Positions 25,852 through 34,286 of a stretch of DNA of 64,000 nucleotides are shown in pieces. The translations under genes and the position numbers were made by a program. The notes under the pieces were generated by a model that was given only the letters and a program-made list of their open reading frames with translations, was not told the origin of the DNA and searched no databases. Numbering within the stretch: position 1 is the first letter of the stretch; each line of letters begins with the position of its first letter. Source of the DNA: Pseudonocardia hierapolitana (GTDB lineage: Bacteria; Actinomycetota; Actinomycetes; Mycobacteriales; Pseudonocardiaceae); assembly GCF_007994075.1 (NCBI RefSeq), contig NZ_VIWU01000001.1:186001-250000 (forward strand), read 5' to 3'.

Positions 25852-28701
25852 TCAGCTGCAGCCGCTGGTGGAGCCACAGCCCTCGCACAGGTAGCAGGAT
25901 CCGGCCGGACGCATCTTGGTGCCGCAGGTCATGCACAGCGGCGCGTCGGCGGCCTTGCCGAGACGCAGCTCCAGCAGCTCGGTGGAGCTGCCCACCTCGA
26001 CGGGCGCCGGAGCAGCCCCCTTCGGCTCCGCCTCCTTGTCGGCAGCAGGCGCGGCGTCGACAGAGGACCGCAGGCCCTCCACGTCGACCTCGCCGAAGCC
26101 CGACCCGTAGTCGGCGGCCGCCACCTGCGCCGACCGCTCCTCCGCGGAGAAGATGCCCAGCTCAGCGCGCTTCTCGTACGGCAGGTGGTCGAGCGCCAGC
26201 CGCCGGAACAGGTAGTCGAGCACGCTCGTGGCGATCCGGACGTCCGGGTCGTCGGTCATGCCTGCCGGCTCGAAGCGCAGGTTGGAGAACTTCGAGACGT
26301 AGAACTCCAGCGGGATGCCGTACTGCAGACCCACCGAGATCGACATCGAGAACGCGTCCATCACGCCGGCGAGCGTGGAGCCCTGCTTGCCGAGCTTGAC
26401 GAAGATCTCGCCGAGCCCGTTGTCGGGGTACGACCCGGCGGTGAGGTAGCCCTCCGCCCCACCGACGGTGAACGACACCGTCTGGCTCGGGCGCTTCTTC
26501 GGCAGCCTGCGGCGCACCGGGCGCGACTCGACCACCACCGGCGCGGCGGCCTCCGCCGACTCGGTCTTGCGGGCCTCCTTGCCCGCCGACAGCGGCTGCC
26601 CGACCTTGCAGTTGTCGCGGTAGATCGCGAGCGCCTTCAGGCCGAGCTTCCAACCCTCGAGGTAGATCTTCTCGACGTCCTCGACGGTGGCCTCCTCCGG
26701 CATGTTCACCGTCTTCGAGATGGCCCCGGACAGGAACGGCTGCACCGCGGCCATCATCCGCACGTGGCCCATCGGCGCGATCGACCGCTCGCCCATGGCG
26801 CAGTCGAACACCTCGTAGTGCTCCTGGCGCAGGCCGGGGGCGTCGATGACGTGGCCGTGCTCGGCGACGTACTCGACGATCGCCTCGATCTGCTCCGCCT
26901 GGTAGCCCAGCTTGGCCAGCGCCCGCGGCACCGTCTGGTTGACGATCTGCATCGAGCCGCCGCCCACCAGCTTCTTGAACTTCACCAGCGCGAGGTCCGG
27001 CTCGATGCCAGTGGTGTCGCAGTCCATCATCAGGCCGATGGTGCCGGTGGGGGCGAGCACCGACGCCTGCGCGTTGCGCCAGCCGTTGCGTGCTCCGACC
27101 GCGAGGCCCTCCTGCCAGACCTTCGTGGCCAGCTTGTGGACCGGCGCGCTCGCGGGCAGCGTGCGCACGTCGTCGTTGGCCGCCGCGTGCTTGCGCATGA
27201 CGCGCTGGTGCGCGTCGGCGTTGCGGGCGTAGCCCTCGTACGGCCCGACGACACCCGCCAGCTCGGCCGAGCGCTTGTAGGCCGCGCCCGTCATGAGCGA
27301 GGTGATCGACGCCGCGAGCGCCTGGCCGCCCTCGGAGTCGTAGGCGTGCCCGGTGGCCATCAGCAGCGCACCGAGGTTGGCGTAGCCGATGCCCAGCTGG
27401 CGGAACTTGCGGGTGGTGTCGGCGATCGGCTCGGTGGGGAAGTCGGCGAAGCAGATGGAGATGTCCATCGCCGTGATGATCAGCTCGACGGCCTTCTGGA
27501 AGCGCGCACCGTCGAACTGCCCGTCGTCGCCCAGGAACTTCAGGAGGTTCAGCGAGGCGAGGTTGCAGCTGGAGTTGTCCAGGTGCATGTACTCCGAGCA
27601 CGGGTTGGAGGCGGAGATGCGGCCCGACTCCGGGCAGGTGTGCCAGTCGTTGATCGTGCTGTCGTACTGGATGCCGGGGTCGGCGCACTCCCACGCCGCC
27701 TGCGCGATCGTGCGGAACAACTTCTTCGCCGGCACGCGGTCGATGACCTCACCCGTCATCCGGGCGCGCAGCCCGAACTCGGAGTCGCTCTCGACGGCGC
27801 GCATGAACTCGTCGGTGACGCGCACCGAGTTGTTGGCGTTCTGGTACTGCACCGAGGTGATGTCGGAGCCGCCGAGGTCCATGTCGAAGCCCGCGTCGCG
27901 CAGCACGCGGATCTTCGCCTCCTCCTTGGCCTTGGTCGCGACGAACTCCTCGATGTCGGGGTGGTCGACGTCGAGGACGACCATCTTCGCCGCCCGCCGG
28001 GTGGCGCCACCCGACTTGATGGTGCCCGCGCTGGCGTCGGCGCCGCGCATGAACGACACCGGCCCGGACGCCGTGCCGCCGGAGGAGAGCAGTTCCTTGG
28101 AGGAGCGGATGCGGGAGAGGTTGAGACCGGCGCCCGAACCGCCCTTGAAGATCAGGCCCTCCTCGCGGTACCAGTTGAGGATCGACTCCATCGTGTCGTC
28201 GACCGCGAGGATGAAGCACGCGCTGACCTGCTGCGGGCTCGACGTGCCGACGTTGAACCACACCGGGGAGTTGAAGCTGAACACCTGGTGCAGCAGCATC
28301 CAGGTGAGCTCCTGGGCGAAGACCTCGGCGTCCTCCTCGGTGGCGAAGTAGCCGTGCTCCAGCCCGGCCCGGTGGTAGACCCCGACCACCCGGTCGATCA
28401 GCTGTCGCAGGCTCGACTCACGCGTGGGAGAGCCGACGGCCCCGCGGAAGTACTTGCTGGTGACGATGTTGGTGGCGTTGATCGACCAGAAGTCGGGGAA
28501 CTCGACGCCGCGCTGCTCGAAGTTGACCGTGCCGTCACGCCAGTTGGTCATGACGACGTCCCGGCGCTCCCAGGTGACCTCGTCGTAGGGGTGGACACCG
28601 GGGGTGGTGTAGAGCCGCTCGACGGTGAGCCCTGCCTGCTTCCCGGACTTCGCGGTGCTCCTCTTGCCGCGTCCGGATGCGGCGCCGACGGTCTCGGTCA
28701 T
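25852..28701 (-). CDS. nrdJ: vitamin B12-dependent ribonucleotide reductase (class II)
   Basis: A 949-residue adenosylcobalamin-dependent reductase that makes deoxynucleotides. Recognisable parts are the GGSGAGLNLSRIRSSKELLS segment, the active-site region NPCSEYMHLDNSSCNLASLN, and a C-terminal Cys-rich tail (LCMTCGTKMRPAGSCYLCEG then GCGSTSGCS) that relays electrons. It lies downstream of nrdR in the same direction, 168 bp apart, the Streptomyces nrdRJ arrangement. ATG 28701 is preceded by AGGGAGAG. Confidence 0.95.
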   Translation of the reverse strand: MTETVGAASGRGKRSTAKSGKQAGLTVERLYTTPGVHPYDEVTWERRDVVMTNWRDGTVNFEQRGVEFPDFWSINATNIVTSKYFRGAVGSPTRESSLRQLIDRVVGVYHRAGLEHGYFATEEDAEVFAQELTWMLLHQVFSFNSPVWFNVGTSSPQQVSACFILAVDDTMESILNWYREEGLIFKGGSGAGLNLSRIRSSKELLSSGGTASGPVSFMRGADASAGTIKSGGATRRAAKMVVLDVDHPDIEEFVATKAKEEAKIRVLRDAGFDMDLGGSDITSVQYQNANNSVRVTDEFMRAVESDSEFGLRARMTGEVIDRVPAKKLFRTIAQAAWECADPGIQYDSTINDWHTCPESGRISASNPCSEYMHLDNSSCNLASLNLLKFLGDDGQFDGARFQKAVELIITAMDISICFADFPTEPIADTTRKFRQLGIGYANLGALLMATGHAYDSEGGQALAASITSLMTGAAYKRSAELAGVVGPYEGYARNADAHQRVMRKHAAANDDVRTLPASAPVHKLATKVWQEGLAVGARNGWRNAQASVLAPTGTIGLMMDCDTTGIEPDLALVKFKKLVGGGSMQIVNQTVPRALAKLGYQAEQIEAIVEYVAEHGHVIDAPGLRQEHYEVFDCAMGERSIAPMGHVRMMAAVQPFLSGAISKTVNMPEEATVEDVEKIYLEGWKLGLKALAIYRDNCKVGQPLSAGKEARKTESAEAAAPVVVESRPVRRRLPKKRPSQTVSFTVGGAEGYLTAGSYPDNGLGEIFVKLGKQGSTLAGVMDAFSMSISVGLQYGIPLEFYVSKFSNLRFEPAGMTDDPDVRIATSVLDYLFRRLALDHLPYEKRAELGIFSAEERSAQVAAADYGSGFGEVDVEGLRSSVDAAPAADKEAEPKGAAPAPVEVGSSTELLELRLGKAADAPLCMTCGTKMRPAGSCYLCEGCGSTSGCS

Positions 28702-28869
28702 GCTCTCCCTCTCATTGCGCGCGCATCTGCGGGCTGGGGTCCACGGATGCGCGCTTTCCTGCGGTGCGGCGGATGTGTGGCGGCGGTGCATTTCGACGTC
28801 GTCCGGCCTCGGTCGGGCATACCGGATCACCGGCCGGCGGTGCCGGTTCGGTCGGGATGGGGCGGGCGG

Positions 28870-29334
28870 TCAGTCGGGCGGGTCGGCGCCCGGTGGTCTG
28901 CGCAAGTCGGAGATCTCCTTCTCGAAGTCCTCGATCGAGGAGAACGACTTGTAGACGCTGGCGAAGCGCAGGTACGCCACTTCGTCGAGCTCGCGGAGCG
29001 GGCCGAGGATGGCCAGACCCACCTCGTGGCTGGGAATCTCGGCGGTGCCCCCCGCGCGGACCGCCTCCTCCACCCGGTGGGCGAGCTTCTGGAGCGCGTC
29101 CTCGTCGACGGGCCGCCCCTGGCAGGCCCTCCGGACCCCGCTGACGACCTTCTCCCGGCTGAACGGCTCGGTGACCCCGCTGCGCTTGACGACGGCGAGC
29201 ACGGGCTCCTCGACCGTCGTGAAGCGCCGGCCGCACGCCGCGCAGGACCTCCTGCGGCGAGTGGCCTGGCCGTCGTCGACCTCCCGGGAGTCGATCACCC
29301 GGCAGTCCGAGTGGCGGCAGAACGGGCAGCGCAT
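28870..29334 (-). CDS. nrdR: transcriptional repressor NrdR
   Basis: A 154-residue protein starting [18 protein letters not shown], with a four-Cys zinc ribbon (CPFC, then CAACGRRF) followed by an ATP-cone domain ([20 protein letters not shown]). It represses ribonucleotide reductase genes in response to dATP/ATP. ATG 29334 is the family start. NrdR-box-like sites lie upstream, so autoregulation together with nrdJ is likely. Confidence 0.95.
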   Translation of the reverse strand: MRCPFCRHSDCRVIDSREVDDGQATRRRRSCAACGRRFTTVEEPVLAVVKRSGVTEPFSREKVVSGVRRACQGRPVDEDALQKLAHRVEEAVRAGGTAEIPSHEVGLAILGPLRELDEVAYLRFASVYKSFSSIEDFEKEISDLRRPPGADPPD

Positions 29335-29360
29335 CGGCTTCCTCCCCCTTCTGCAGAACC

Positions 29361-29404
29361 CCACCTGTTGTCGAACGACACGAGTGTAACCACAACATGT
29401 AGGG
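29361..29404 (-). promoter_or_regulatory. candidate NrdR boxes upstream of nrdR
   Basis: CCACAACATGTAGG (about 29390-29403) matches the NrdR-box pattern (CACWATATATWGTG) at most positions. A weaker half, CACCTGTTGT, begins 29 bases nearer the gene. NrdR boxes usually come as a pair about three helical turns apart, which this fits. Confidence 0.4.
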
Positions 29405-29493
29405 GCAGGGGAAGCAGGACACCCCTATCGGTACGGGTGTGTCGACCGAACGGGACGAACTCCACGAGACCACCAGGTCACCACCGCAGAGCG

Positions 29494-30096
29494 TCAGCCG
29501 AAGGTCACCCTGAGCACCTGCCCGGGCTGCAGCGGCACCGATCCGAGCGAGTTGTCGGTGACGATCCGCTCGGCGAGCGCGGTGAGCTCGGGACCCGACG
29601 CCGCCGGGGCGAGACGCCGCGCGACCTCCCCGGGGGTGCGCTCCACCCCGACCGTGACGACGACGGTGCCCGCCGGCGCACGGACGGCCTCCTCCGCCGC
29701 GCGGACCGCCGCCGCCGAGTCGACCAGCACGCCGAGCCCGAACACCACCGCGGCCGCGACGACCGCGACGGCGAGCCCGGCGAGCACCCGACGCACCCGG
29801 GCGAAGAGCACCGACCCGCGCGGCACGGCGAGCGGCCGCCGCGCCAGCGGACGCAGGCCAGGCACGGGCAACGGCACCCGGCGGGCACCGGACGGCGCCT
29901 GCGGCCGCTCGACCTCCGCGGGGCGCACCGCCACGGCGCTCACCGCGGGCCGCACGGGCCGCGGACCGCTCCCCCGTCGACGCAGACCGCGCCGCCGCTC
30001 GCCAACGCGCCGGTCGAGCACCGGCTGCACGACCACTCCCCGCCCTTGCGCGCCGCGCTCGTACGTGCCCCGCTCGTACATGCCCCGCTCGTACAT
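29494..30096 (-). CDS. LysM-like membrane protein, ChiZ/Rv2719c counterpart
   Basis: A 200-residue protein, divergent from lexA. It has a basic, low-complexity N-terminus that opens with tandem MYERG-type repeats (MYERGMYERGTYERG), one transmembrane helix (about residues 110-135, LAGLAVAVVAAAVVFGLGVL) and a C-terminal LysM-like domain ending LGSVPLQPGQVLRVTFG. The M. tuberculosis neighbour Rv2719c (ChiZ) is an SOS-induced cell-division inhibitor with the same placement and LysM end. A LexA box sits 35 bp upstream. ATG 30096 is preceded by GGAGG. Confidence 0.75.
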   Translation of the reverse strand: MYERGMYERGTYERGAQGRGVVVQPVLDRRVGERRRGLRRRGSGPRPVRPAVSAVAVRPAEVERPQAPSGARRVPLPVPGLRPLARRPLAVPRGSVLFARVRRVLAGLAVAVVAAAVVFGLGVLVDSAAAVRAAEEAVRAPAGTVVVTVGVERTPGEVARRLAPAASGPELTALAERIVTDNSLGSVPLQPGQVLRVTFG

Positions 30097-30130
30097 ATCG
30101 CCGCCTCCGCTTCTTCCGCTGTGGCGCAAG

Positions 30131-30146
30131 CTGAACAAGTGTTCGA
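30131..30146 (-). promoter_or_regulatory. LexA (SOS) box for the ChiZ-like gene
   Basis: On the minus strand TCGAACACTTGTTCAG matches the actinobacterial SOS box TCGAAC-N4-GTTCGA at all but two defined positions. Confidence 0.7.
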
Positions 30147-30211
30147 ACGAACGTCTGTGCGAAGTGTCTACCACCCCGGTCCGACAGAATCGAGAAACGC
30201 GGGCGTGTCGT

Positions 30212-30227
30212 TCGAACATGTGTTTGG
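30212..30227 (+). promoter_or_regulatory. LexA (SOS) box for lexA
   Basis: TCGAACATGTGTTTGG keeps the full left half of the SOS box and four of six bases of the right half. It lies 118 bp before lexA, so autoregulation is expected. Confidence 0.6.
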
Positions 30228-30344
30228 CGGCAAGCCCGATCGGGGCTACCGTCTAACGCGACGACGGTGGCGGCCGCACCATGCGGCACCCACCCCACAC
30301 CAGCGGGCGGCCGACGCGCCGCCCACGAGGAGGAGGCGCAACAG

Positions 30345-31082
30345 ATGGCACGGGACGACCCGGGCACCGGCAACGGCAACGACGCCGGGGCGACCGCGCA
30401 GGTGAGCACGTTCCCCGACCCGCCGACCGAGCCCGCGGGCCTCACCCCGCGGCAGCGCAAGGTCCTCGAGGTGATCCGCGACTGGGTCGAGCGGTTCGGC
30501 TACCCGCCGAGCGTGCGGGAGATCGGCGACGCCGTCGGCCTCACGTCCACCTCGTCGGTGCACCACCAGCTGCGCGCGCTCGAGCGGAAGGGCTACCTGC
30601 GGCGCGACCCCAACCGCACCCGGGCCGTCGACGTACGGGGCCCGGAGGACACGACCGACACCACCTCCGCCGCGCCGGAGAACACCACCACGAGCGACCT
30701 GCACCCCGCCCCCGCGATGGTCCCCCTGCTGGGCAACATCGCCGCCGGTGGACCGATCCTCGCCGAGCAGGCCGTCGAGAGCGTCTTCCCGCTCCCCCGC
30801 GAGATCGTCGGCGAGGGCACCCTCTTCCTGCTCAACGTCCGCGGCGACTCGATGATCGAGGCGGCCATCACCGACGGCGACTGGGTCGTCGTCCGCCAGC
30901 AGCCGGTCGCCGAGAACGGCGAGATCGTCGCCGCGATGATCGACGGCGAGGCCACCGTCAAGACGTTCAAGCGCCGCGACGACCACGTCTGGCTGATGCC
31001 GGCCAACCCCGCCTACGACCCGATCCCCGGCGACGACGCCACGGTGCTCGGGCGGGTGGTGGCGGTGTTGCGGAGGCTCTGA
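30345..31082 (+). CDS. lexA: LexA repressor
   Basis: A 245-residue repressor of the SOS response. It has an N-terminal winged helix ([40 protein letters not shown]), a linker of about 30 residues and an S24 autocleavage domain. The cleavage site is Ala-Gly in NIAAGGPI, the nucleophile is Ser in GDSMIEA and the general base is Lys in [19 protein letters not shown] precedes the ATG at 30345, which excludes the longer upstream frame. Confidence 0.96.
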   Translation: MARDDPGTGNGNDAGATAQVSTFPDPPTEPAGLTPRQRKVLEVIRDWVERFGYPPSVREIGDAVGLTSTSSVHHQLRALERKGYLRRDPNRTRAVDVRGPEDTTDTTSAAPENTTTSDLHPAPAMVPLLGNIAAGGPILAEQAVESVFPLPREIVGEGTLFLLNVRGDSMIEAAITDGDWVVVRQQPVAENGEIVAAMIDGEATVKTFKRRDDHVWLMPANPAYDPIPGDDATVLGRVVAVLRRL

Positions 31083-31569
31083 GGCGGTTGCGGCACGGCG
31101 CCGGTTGGGAGGCCGGGGCCGGGGCCGGCGGACCGAGCCGGGCGGGGCAGAGTCAAGGCCGGGAGCGGGCGGGGCGGGCCGGGTTGAGGGCAGAGTCAGT
31201 GCCGGCTCCGGCGGGCTGGCTGGGCTGGGCTGGGCTGGGAGCAGAGTCGGAGCCTCGGCGAACGGGGCCGACGAGCCGGGGTGATCGATCTGTGAGTGTG
31301 TCGGTGCGGTGCTCCTGGGTGGAGAACCGTCAGGCTCGGTGCCGGTGACCCGATGTGACTCGTGATCGATCTGGCCGCTTCGGCGTGCCCTGTCTCGGAC
31401 TTGTTCCGTCGTGGTCGCCGGCACCGGCCCGGCTCACCGGTTGGCCTGATCAGAAGCCTGTCCGCCGGTTACGGCGTGACCCGTCACAGATGTGCCACGT
31501 GGTGACCCTCACCCGGGCCGGTGCCGCCTGTTGGACCCGTTCCCCGTCAGAAGGACCAGGCCCGTGCCC
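31083..31569. other. G-rich repetitive gap upstream of the IS110 remnant
   Basis: No gene is supported. The first 150 bases are G-rich with the phrase GCAGAGTC three times and a GGCTGGGCTGGGCTGG run near 31215-31240. The last 200 bases before the transposase start should include the left end of the IS110 element. In the IS110 group this non-coding end can encode a bridge RNA; I cannot fold or align it here. Confidence 0.35.
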
Positions 31570-32687
31570 ATGTTGGCAGAACGTGTCGACGCCGTCGTCG
31601 GTGTCGACACCCACCGTGACACCCACGACGACACCCACGACGCAGAAATCGCCCTCCCGACCGGAGCCCCGATCGCGACCTGCCAGGTCAGCAATGACTC
31701 CCGCGGCTACGCCGAGCTGCTGGCCTGGATCGGCGATCACGCTCCCGGGTCGCGGGTCGCCGTCGCGATCGAGGGCACCCGCAGCTACGGCATCGGACTA
31801 GCGCGCGCAGTCAGCGGTGCCGGTGTGATGGTGATCGAGTGCGAGCAGCCCAACCGCAAGTCCCGTCGCGGTCGGGGAAAGTCCGACGCGATCGACGCGC
31901 ACCTGGCCGTGCTCACCGCGCTGCGGCTTGACGCCGACCAGCTCCCGAGCCCGCGCGCCGATGGTGACCGCGAAGCGCTCCGGATCCTGATGGACGCCGG
32001 GTCCTGATGGACGCCCGCCACGAGCTCACCGACAGCTCGACCGCTCAGACCAACCGGCTACGCGCACTGCTGCTGGGCGGCGACGACCGCGACCGTGACT
32101 TCGCCCGTGACTTCGCCCGTGGCACGCTCACCGACACCAGGCTCGCTGCGCTGGCCCGCCACCGTCCGGCCCGCGATGCCAGCCGCGAGCAGGTCGTGCG
32201 CCAGGCCGAGATCCGGCGCCTCGCTCTCGCACTGCGCGAGTCTCACCGCGCACTACGGGCCAACAGCCGCGAACTCCAGCGCATCGTGGACGACCTCGCT
32301 CCCGGGCTGACCGACCGCCGCGGCATCGGCCCGATCACCGCCGCCCAAGCGATCATCAGCTTCTCCCACCCCGGGCGCTGCCGCAACGAGGGCGCCTTCG
32401 CCGCGCTCGCCGGCGCCAGCCCGCTCGAGGCCAGCAGCGGCCACACCAAGCGCCACCGGCTCAACCGCGGCGGTGACCGCGCCCTCAACAGCGCACTGCA
32501 CACCATCGCGATGGTCCGCATGCGCAGCTGCCCCACGACCAAGGCCTACCTCGCCCGCCGCACCGCCGAAGGGAAGACCACCCGAGAGATCCGACGCTGC
32601 CTCAAGCGCTACATCGCGCGCGAGCTCTACCGCTTCCTCACCGCGACCATCACGACCACAAGCAGCAACGCGTCCTCAGCCGCTTGA
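31570..32687 (+). pseudogene. IS110-family transposase, broken by a 17-bp duplication
   Basis: The N-terminal part has the RuvC-like DEDD domain (VVGVDTHRDTHDD, AVAIEGTRSYG, KSDAIDAHLA). The C-terminal part has the Tnp20 domain with its serine region (GIGPITAAQAIISFSHPGRC, FAALAGASPLEASSG). The reading frame breaks at 31985-32015, where TCCTGATGGACGCC occurs twice, 17 bases apart. Removing one copy restores a continuous protein of about 365 residues, the family length. ATG 31570 or GTG 31564 starts it. As written it is inactive. Confidence 0.85.
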
Positions 32688-32689
32688 CA

Positions 32690-32920
32690 GATATAGAAGC
32701 GTCCGAGCCGCGCCTCACAGCCGGGCGAACAGCGCTGAGGTGCGACTCGCATCGAAGACAGCGCGGTGATCTCACCGAGCAGTACGTCGCGGTTGCATCG
32801 GCAGCACTGAAGTGCGCCTCGCGCCGATCATCGGGTCGCGGCCACCGCGAGCAATACATCACCGCTGCTCGGACAGCGCTTCCGTGCGCCTCAGGTCGAT
32901 CACAGTCGCTCTGAAGGCGT
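32690..32920. repeat. three imperfect 72-nt tandem repeats after the IS110 remnant
   Basis: AGCGCT/AGCACT at 32731, 32803 and 32875, and GAGCARTACRTC at 32777 and 32849, recur with a period of 72. GTGCGCCTC and TCGATCA-like blocks follow each. The first copy is the most degenerate. There is no coding frame across the units. Confidence 0.6.
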
Positions 32921-32980
32921 GATCACCGGCCCGGCGCGTTCTCGTGTCGAATTCGCCGTTCTCGCGCCAAAGCGCCGATC
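32921..32980. repeat. distant degenerate copy of the 60-nt dyad repeat
   Basis: It has the same length and block positions as the array at 42316-43952. GATCA lies at the left edge, GATC at the right edge, and GGCGC and GCGCC sit symmetrically seven bases in from each end block. The inner CGGCC/GGCCG pair is degraded to CGTGT/CGCCG. Confidence 0.5.
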
Positions 32981-33285
32981 ATGTCCGGCACGCCGCCTCC
33001 GGTGGCGCCGCGCGCCCCAGGGGCAGGCCTCTGGCCTGCCCGCACCGCATGCCCCAGGGGCCGCAGAGGCTCGCAGGTCAAGGGTCGCGCAGCGATCGCG
33101 AAGCGGCGCCGAAGGCGCCCTTGAGCTGTGAGGGGCGGGCCCGCACGATGGCGGCGCCACCGGAGGCCCTCGCCACCAACCCGCCCGCGCGCCCCTGTTC
33201 GGGTCACACACCATTTCGCAGCGCACGCTCCCCATCGAAGGGGCGCGGAAGCGGAGACGGGGTGCGGCAGCGGAACCGGGGTGCG
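32981..33285. other. gap with a hairpin, no gene
   Basis: No coding frame is convincing. GGGCAGGCC and GGCCTGCCC (33021-33041) form a perfect 9-bp stem with a 3-base loop, a possible terminator for the gene ending at 33286. GGCGCC repeats occur near 33115. Confidence 0.4.
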
Positions 33286-34212
33286 TCAGCCGCGGCGCAG
33301 CCGGCCCCGCAACGCGGCTGCCGCCGTCACCAGGAGCAACACCCCCACCACCGCGCCGCCACCCAGCGCGGCGGGCAGCCAGGGTGGGGCCCCGGGGTCG
33401 GGCACGACCTCCGGGGCCGGCGGGAGCGGGGCTACGGGATCGGCTTCGCCCGCGAGCGCGGCGGCACCGGCCACACCGCGGATCTCGCCGCGCACCCCGC
33501 GGCGGGTCTCCGAGCCGGACAGCAGGGTGCCGTCCGGCTCGAACGCGATGGCCTCGCCCTGCGGCTCGTCGGGCAGCGGGACGCGGACGGGGGCCTGGTT
33601 GAAGGCGGCAACGAGGTCGCCTCCGCTCATCGGGAAGAGCCACGCGTCGGTGTAGGTCCGGACCGCGGCCACCGTGCCGTCGGCGCTCAGCGCGGCGCCG
33701 GTGATCAGCCGGGTCCCGATCCCGCCGACCGGACCGCCGAGCGTGTCCGACGCGGGCAGGGCCAGCTCCCCGACCCGCAGCAGCGGCGTCGGACCCTCAC
33801 CGTCGGGCGCATCGGCGGTGCGGTAGAGGCCGGCGGGCCGGCCGACCTCCTTGGTGATCACGAACGGGCGGCCGTGGGAGTCCACCAGGAGGGCCTCGGC
33901 GTCGTGCGGTCCGTCGGGGTAGGCCAGTCGGTGCAGGCGGGCGTCACCGCGCTCGGGCAGGACGACGACCGCGACGGTCTCCCGGCGGCGCTCGTTGTCG
34001 CCGAGGTCACCGACCCAGAGGGCGCCGTCGGGCCCGACCGCGAGGTCCTCGACGTCGTAGGGATCGACGTCCGCGGCCCGGGTGTCGATCACGGCGCAGT
34101 TCGAGCGGTCGATGCGGTGGACCTGCACGCGCCGGCCACCGTCGCTCATCGCCCACAACCCACCGTCGTGCACGACCAGACCGGACAGCTCGTCGAGCCG
34201 TGGGTCGTCCAC
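33286..34212 (-). CDS. surface-anchored beta-propeller-like protein
   Basis: The protein shows repeated propeller blades (LSGLVVHDGGLWAMSDGG, DLAVGPDGALWVGDLGDN, AIAFEPDGTLLSGSE), then a Pro-rich stretch and a C-terminal membrane helix with a basic tail (GGGAVVGVLLLVTAAAALRG, then RLRRG), so it should face outward. GTG 34212 is the first conventional start, but in-frame codons upstream encode LIGLLVALALCPSVLAG, a signal-peptide core. That would need a CTG start at 34290, overlapping the hflX stop. The real start is therefore uncertain and probably upstream. Confidence 0.65.
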   Translation of the reverse strand: MDDPRLDELSGLVVHDGGLWAMSDGGRRVQVHRIDRSNCAVIDTRAADVDPYDVEDLAVGPDGALWVGDLGDNERRRETVAVVVLPERGDARLHRLAYPDGPHDAEALLVDSHGRPFVITKEVGRPAGLYRTADAPDGEGPTPLLRVGELALPASDTLGGPVGGIGTRLITGAALSADGTVAAVRTYTDAWLFPMSGGDLVAAFNQAPVRVPLPDEPQGEAIAFEPDGTLLSGSETRRGVRGEIRGVAGAAALAGEADPVAPLPPAPEVVPDPGAPPWLPAALGGGAVVGVLLLVTAAAALRGRLRRG

Positions 34213-34286
34213 GGCACACCGCGACTCCGGCGCGGGCCCGCCGGCCAGGACCGATGGGCACAGCGCCAGTGCGACGAGCAGTCCGA

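Noticed and set aside
25412..28869. Cobalamin riboswitch for the B12-dependent reductase
   Set aside because: I looked in the gaps on both sides of nrdJ and saw no B12-box-like core; control by NrdR is better supported.
25351..30405. Very long open frame on the plus strand opposite nrdJ, nrdR and the LysM gene
   Set aside because: It is the antisense of real genes in high-GC DNA: His/Arg/Val-rich translation without domains, and no ribosome binding site.
33085..33200. Possible small gene in the GC-rich gap after the IS110 remnant
   Set aside because: Frames on both strands are Arg/Pro-rich, without start signals; only hairpins are convincing.
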